Part shown: positions 12,507-13,414 of the stretch, in pieces | How positions within the stretch are numbered: position 1 is the stretch's first letter | Layout of the letters: each line of letters begins with the position of its first letter | Assembly (NCBI GenBank): GCA_947627805.1 | Contig: CANQXB010000017.1 | Coordinates: 1 to 13,414, forward strand | Length of the DNA stretch: 13,414 nucleotides | Source: an uncultured Bacilli bacterium | GTDB lineage: Bacteria; Bacillota_I; Bacilli_A; RF39; UBA660 | Direction: 5' to 3' | The notes under the pieces: model-generated | What the model saw: only the letters and a program-made list of their open reading frames with translations | Told to the model about the DNA's origin: nothing | Databases searched by the model: none | Position numbers and translations under genes: made by a program

Positions 12507-13414
12507 ATGCTTAAAAGACTTGCCTTAAAAAAGACAATCATCATTTCCATTTCTTTTCTAATTTTACTTATTATTTATTTTTTTCCTACGGAAGAAACTT
12601 ATAAAATTAACACAACTTTAACTTATACGGATCCAGTTACTATTCCCATTTATTTAATTGACCAAAATAATTTAGTCTCCCGCTTTGAAGTCATTAAGAA
12701 AAGTGATAGTATTGATACTTTAATTAAAGAAGTTATTACTAATTTAACAATTAATAGTAATTCTAACATTCCTAATAATTTTAAACAAGTTATTCCCGAA
12801 GGAACTAAAATAATTAATCATGATTTAACTGATGGCCTTTTAAAAATTAATTTTTCCAAAGAATTTTTAAATGTTGATAAAGAAGATGAAGAAGCCATGC
12901 TTGAAGCTATAATTTATTCTCTAACAGAAATAAAAGATGTTAAACAAATCATGATTTTTGTGGAAGGAGAATTATTAAAAACTCTTCCCCATAGTGGAAA
13001 ATCCTTACCAAATCCTTTAGACCGTTCTTATGGAATTAACAAAGTTTATGAACTTGATAGTATGAAAGATGTTACCAAAATTACCACTTATTATGTCTCT
13101 AAAATTGATGGTATATCTTACTATACTCCTTTAACCACTATTACTAATTCTAAAAATGAAAAAGTCGAAATAATTATTGAAAAATTAAAAACATCTCCTA
13201 CTTATGATACTAATCTAATAAGTTATTTAGCTACTTCAACGGAACTTTTAAATTATGAAATCTTAGAAAATTCCGTTAATTTAAGTTTTAACAATCAAAT
13301 CTTAAATTTAGATGATAATAAAATTATTGAAGAAGTTAAATATGCGATTGCTCTGTCCATTAGAGATACCTATGCTATAAATGAAACTATTTTCTATGTT
13401 GATAATATGTTAAT
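12507..13414 (+). CDS. gerM: GerM-like spore protein, 3' end outside the window
   Basis: The frame stays open from the ATG at 12507 to the window end (302 codons), so the C-terminus is missing. After a basic N-terminus, one membrane anchor (TIIISISFLILLIIYFF, about 10-26) precedes an extracytoplasmic part with two GerMN domains. The first spans roughly 45-170 (LLKINFSKEFLNV, then AMLEAIIYSLTEIKDVKQI); the second begins about 195 and repeats the pattern (VNLSFNNQILNL, then EEVKYAIALSI). The joint LPNPLDRSYGINKVYEL is typical of GerM, which in B. subtilis is needed for engulfment and spore peptidoglycan. Unlike B. subtilis GerM there is no lipobox cysteine. AGGTGG lies four bases before the ATG. 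A TATAAT at 12486-12491 would start transcription almost on the ribosome binding site. Confidence 0.85.
   Translation, partial: MLKRLALKKTIIISISFLILLIIYFFPTEETYKINTTLTYTDPVTIPIYLIDQNNLVSRFEVIKKSDSIDTLIKEVITNLTINSNSNIPNNFKQVIPEGTKIINHDLTDGLLKINFSKEFLNVDKEDEEAMLEAIIYSLTEIKDVKQIMIFVEGELLKTLPHSGKSLPNPLDRSYGINKVYELDSMKDVTKITTYYVSKIDGISYYTPLTTITNSKNEKVEIIIEKLKTSPTYDTNLISYLATSTELLNYEILENSVNLSFNNQILNLDDNKIIEEVKYAIALSIRDTYAINETIFYVDNML

Noticed and set aside
1..13414. CRISPR arrays, insertion sequences, tRNA or rRNA genes, attachment sites
   Set aside because: No repeat-spacer pattern, transposase, cloverleaf or conserved rRNA stretch was found on reading both strands. The window looks like stable core chromosome apart from the isolated fic unit.

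Overview
This window looks like a chromosomal segment of a very AT-rich, low-GC Gram-positive bacterium of the Bacilli lineage that can probably sporulate. EzrA (a cell-division regulator essentially confined to Bacilli) occurs together with a GerE-type mother-cell regulator and a GerM-type spore protein. TGA is read as a stop at several genes (the cysteine-desulfurase-like gene, prpC and rsgA), so the code is the standard bacterial one and not that of mycoplasmas. I cannot name a genus; an uncultured gut Bacilli lineage of small genome size is a guess from composition and gene content.

Layout. Positions 1-11407 are read from the minus strand; the last 1.7 kb is read from the plus strand. In transcription order on the minus strand there is first a roughly 125-nt non-coding RNA candidate (about 11584-11456) with its own promoter and terminator. 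A tight operon follows: rlmN, prpC, prkC, rsgA and rpe, with overlaps or gaps of a few bases. Then comes ezrA with its own promoter, an unrecognised 217-residue gene with a near-consensus promoter, and a Fic-family AMP-transferase gene with its own promoter and terminator. Last are a cysteine-desulfurase-like gene coupled to thiI, a small 60-codon gene, and the first 29 codons of a secreted protein that leaves the window at base 1. On the plus strand lie a double-HTH Xre-type regulator (divergent from the RNA), gerE behind a sequence that fits the sigma-K consensus exactly, and a GerM-like gene that runs off the right edge.

How the genes fit together. PrkC and PrpC are a membrane Ser/Thr kinase with PASTA domains and its opposing phosphatase, co-transcribed with the ribosome-assembly GTPase RsgA, the rRNA methyltransferase RlmN and the pentose-phosphate enzyme Rpe; the same order is known in Bacillus subtilis. 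EzrA acts at the division ring. ThiI makes 4-thiouridine in tRNA and normally receives sulfur from a partner cysteine desulfurase, but the desulfurase-like protein encoded beside it has no visible catalytic cysteine. GerE and GerM belong to spore formation. From memory of B. subtilis, these are three separate chromosomal neighbourhoods brought together in 13 kb.

The points most worth a second look are the unidentified RNA upstream of rlmN with a perfect inverted repeat beside its promoter, the desulfurase-like protein without its catalytic cysteine, the sigma-K promoter of gerE, the apparently leaderless start of rlmN, and the two unrecognised genes.
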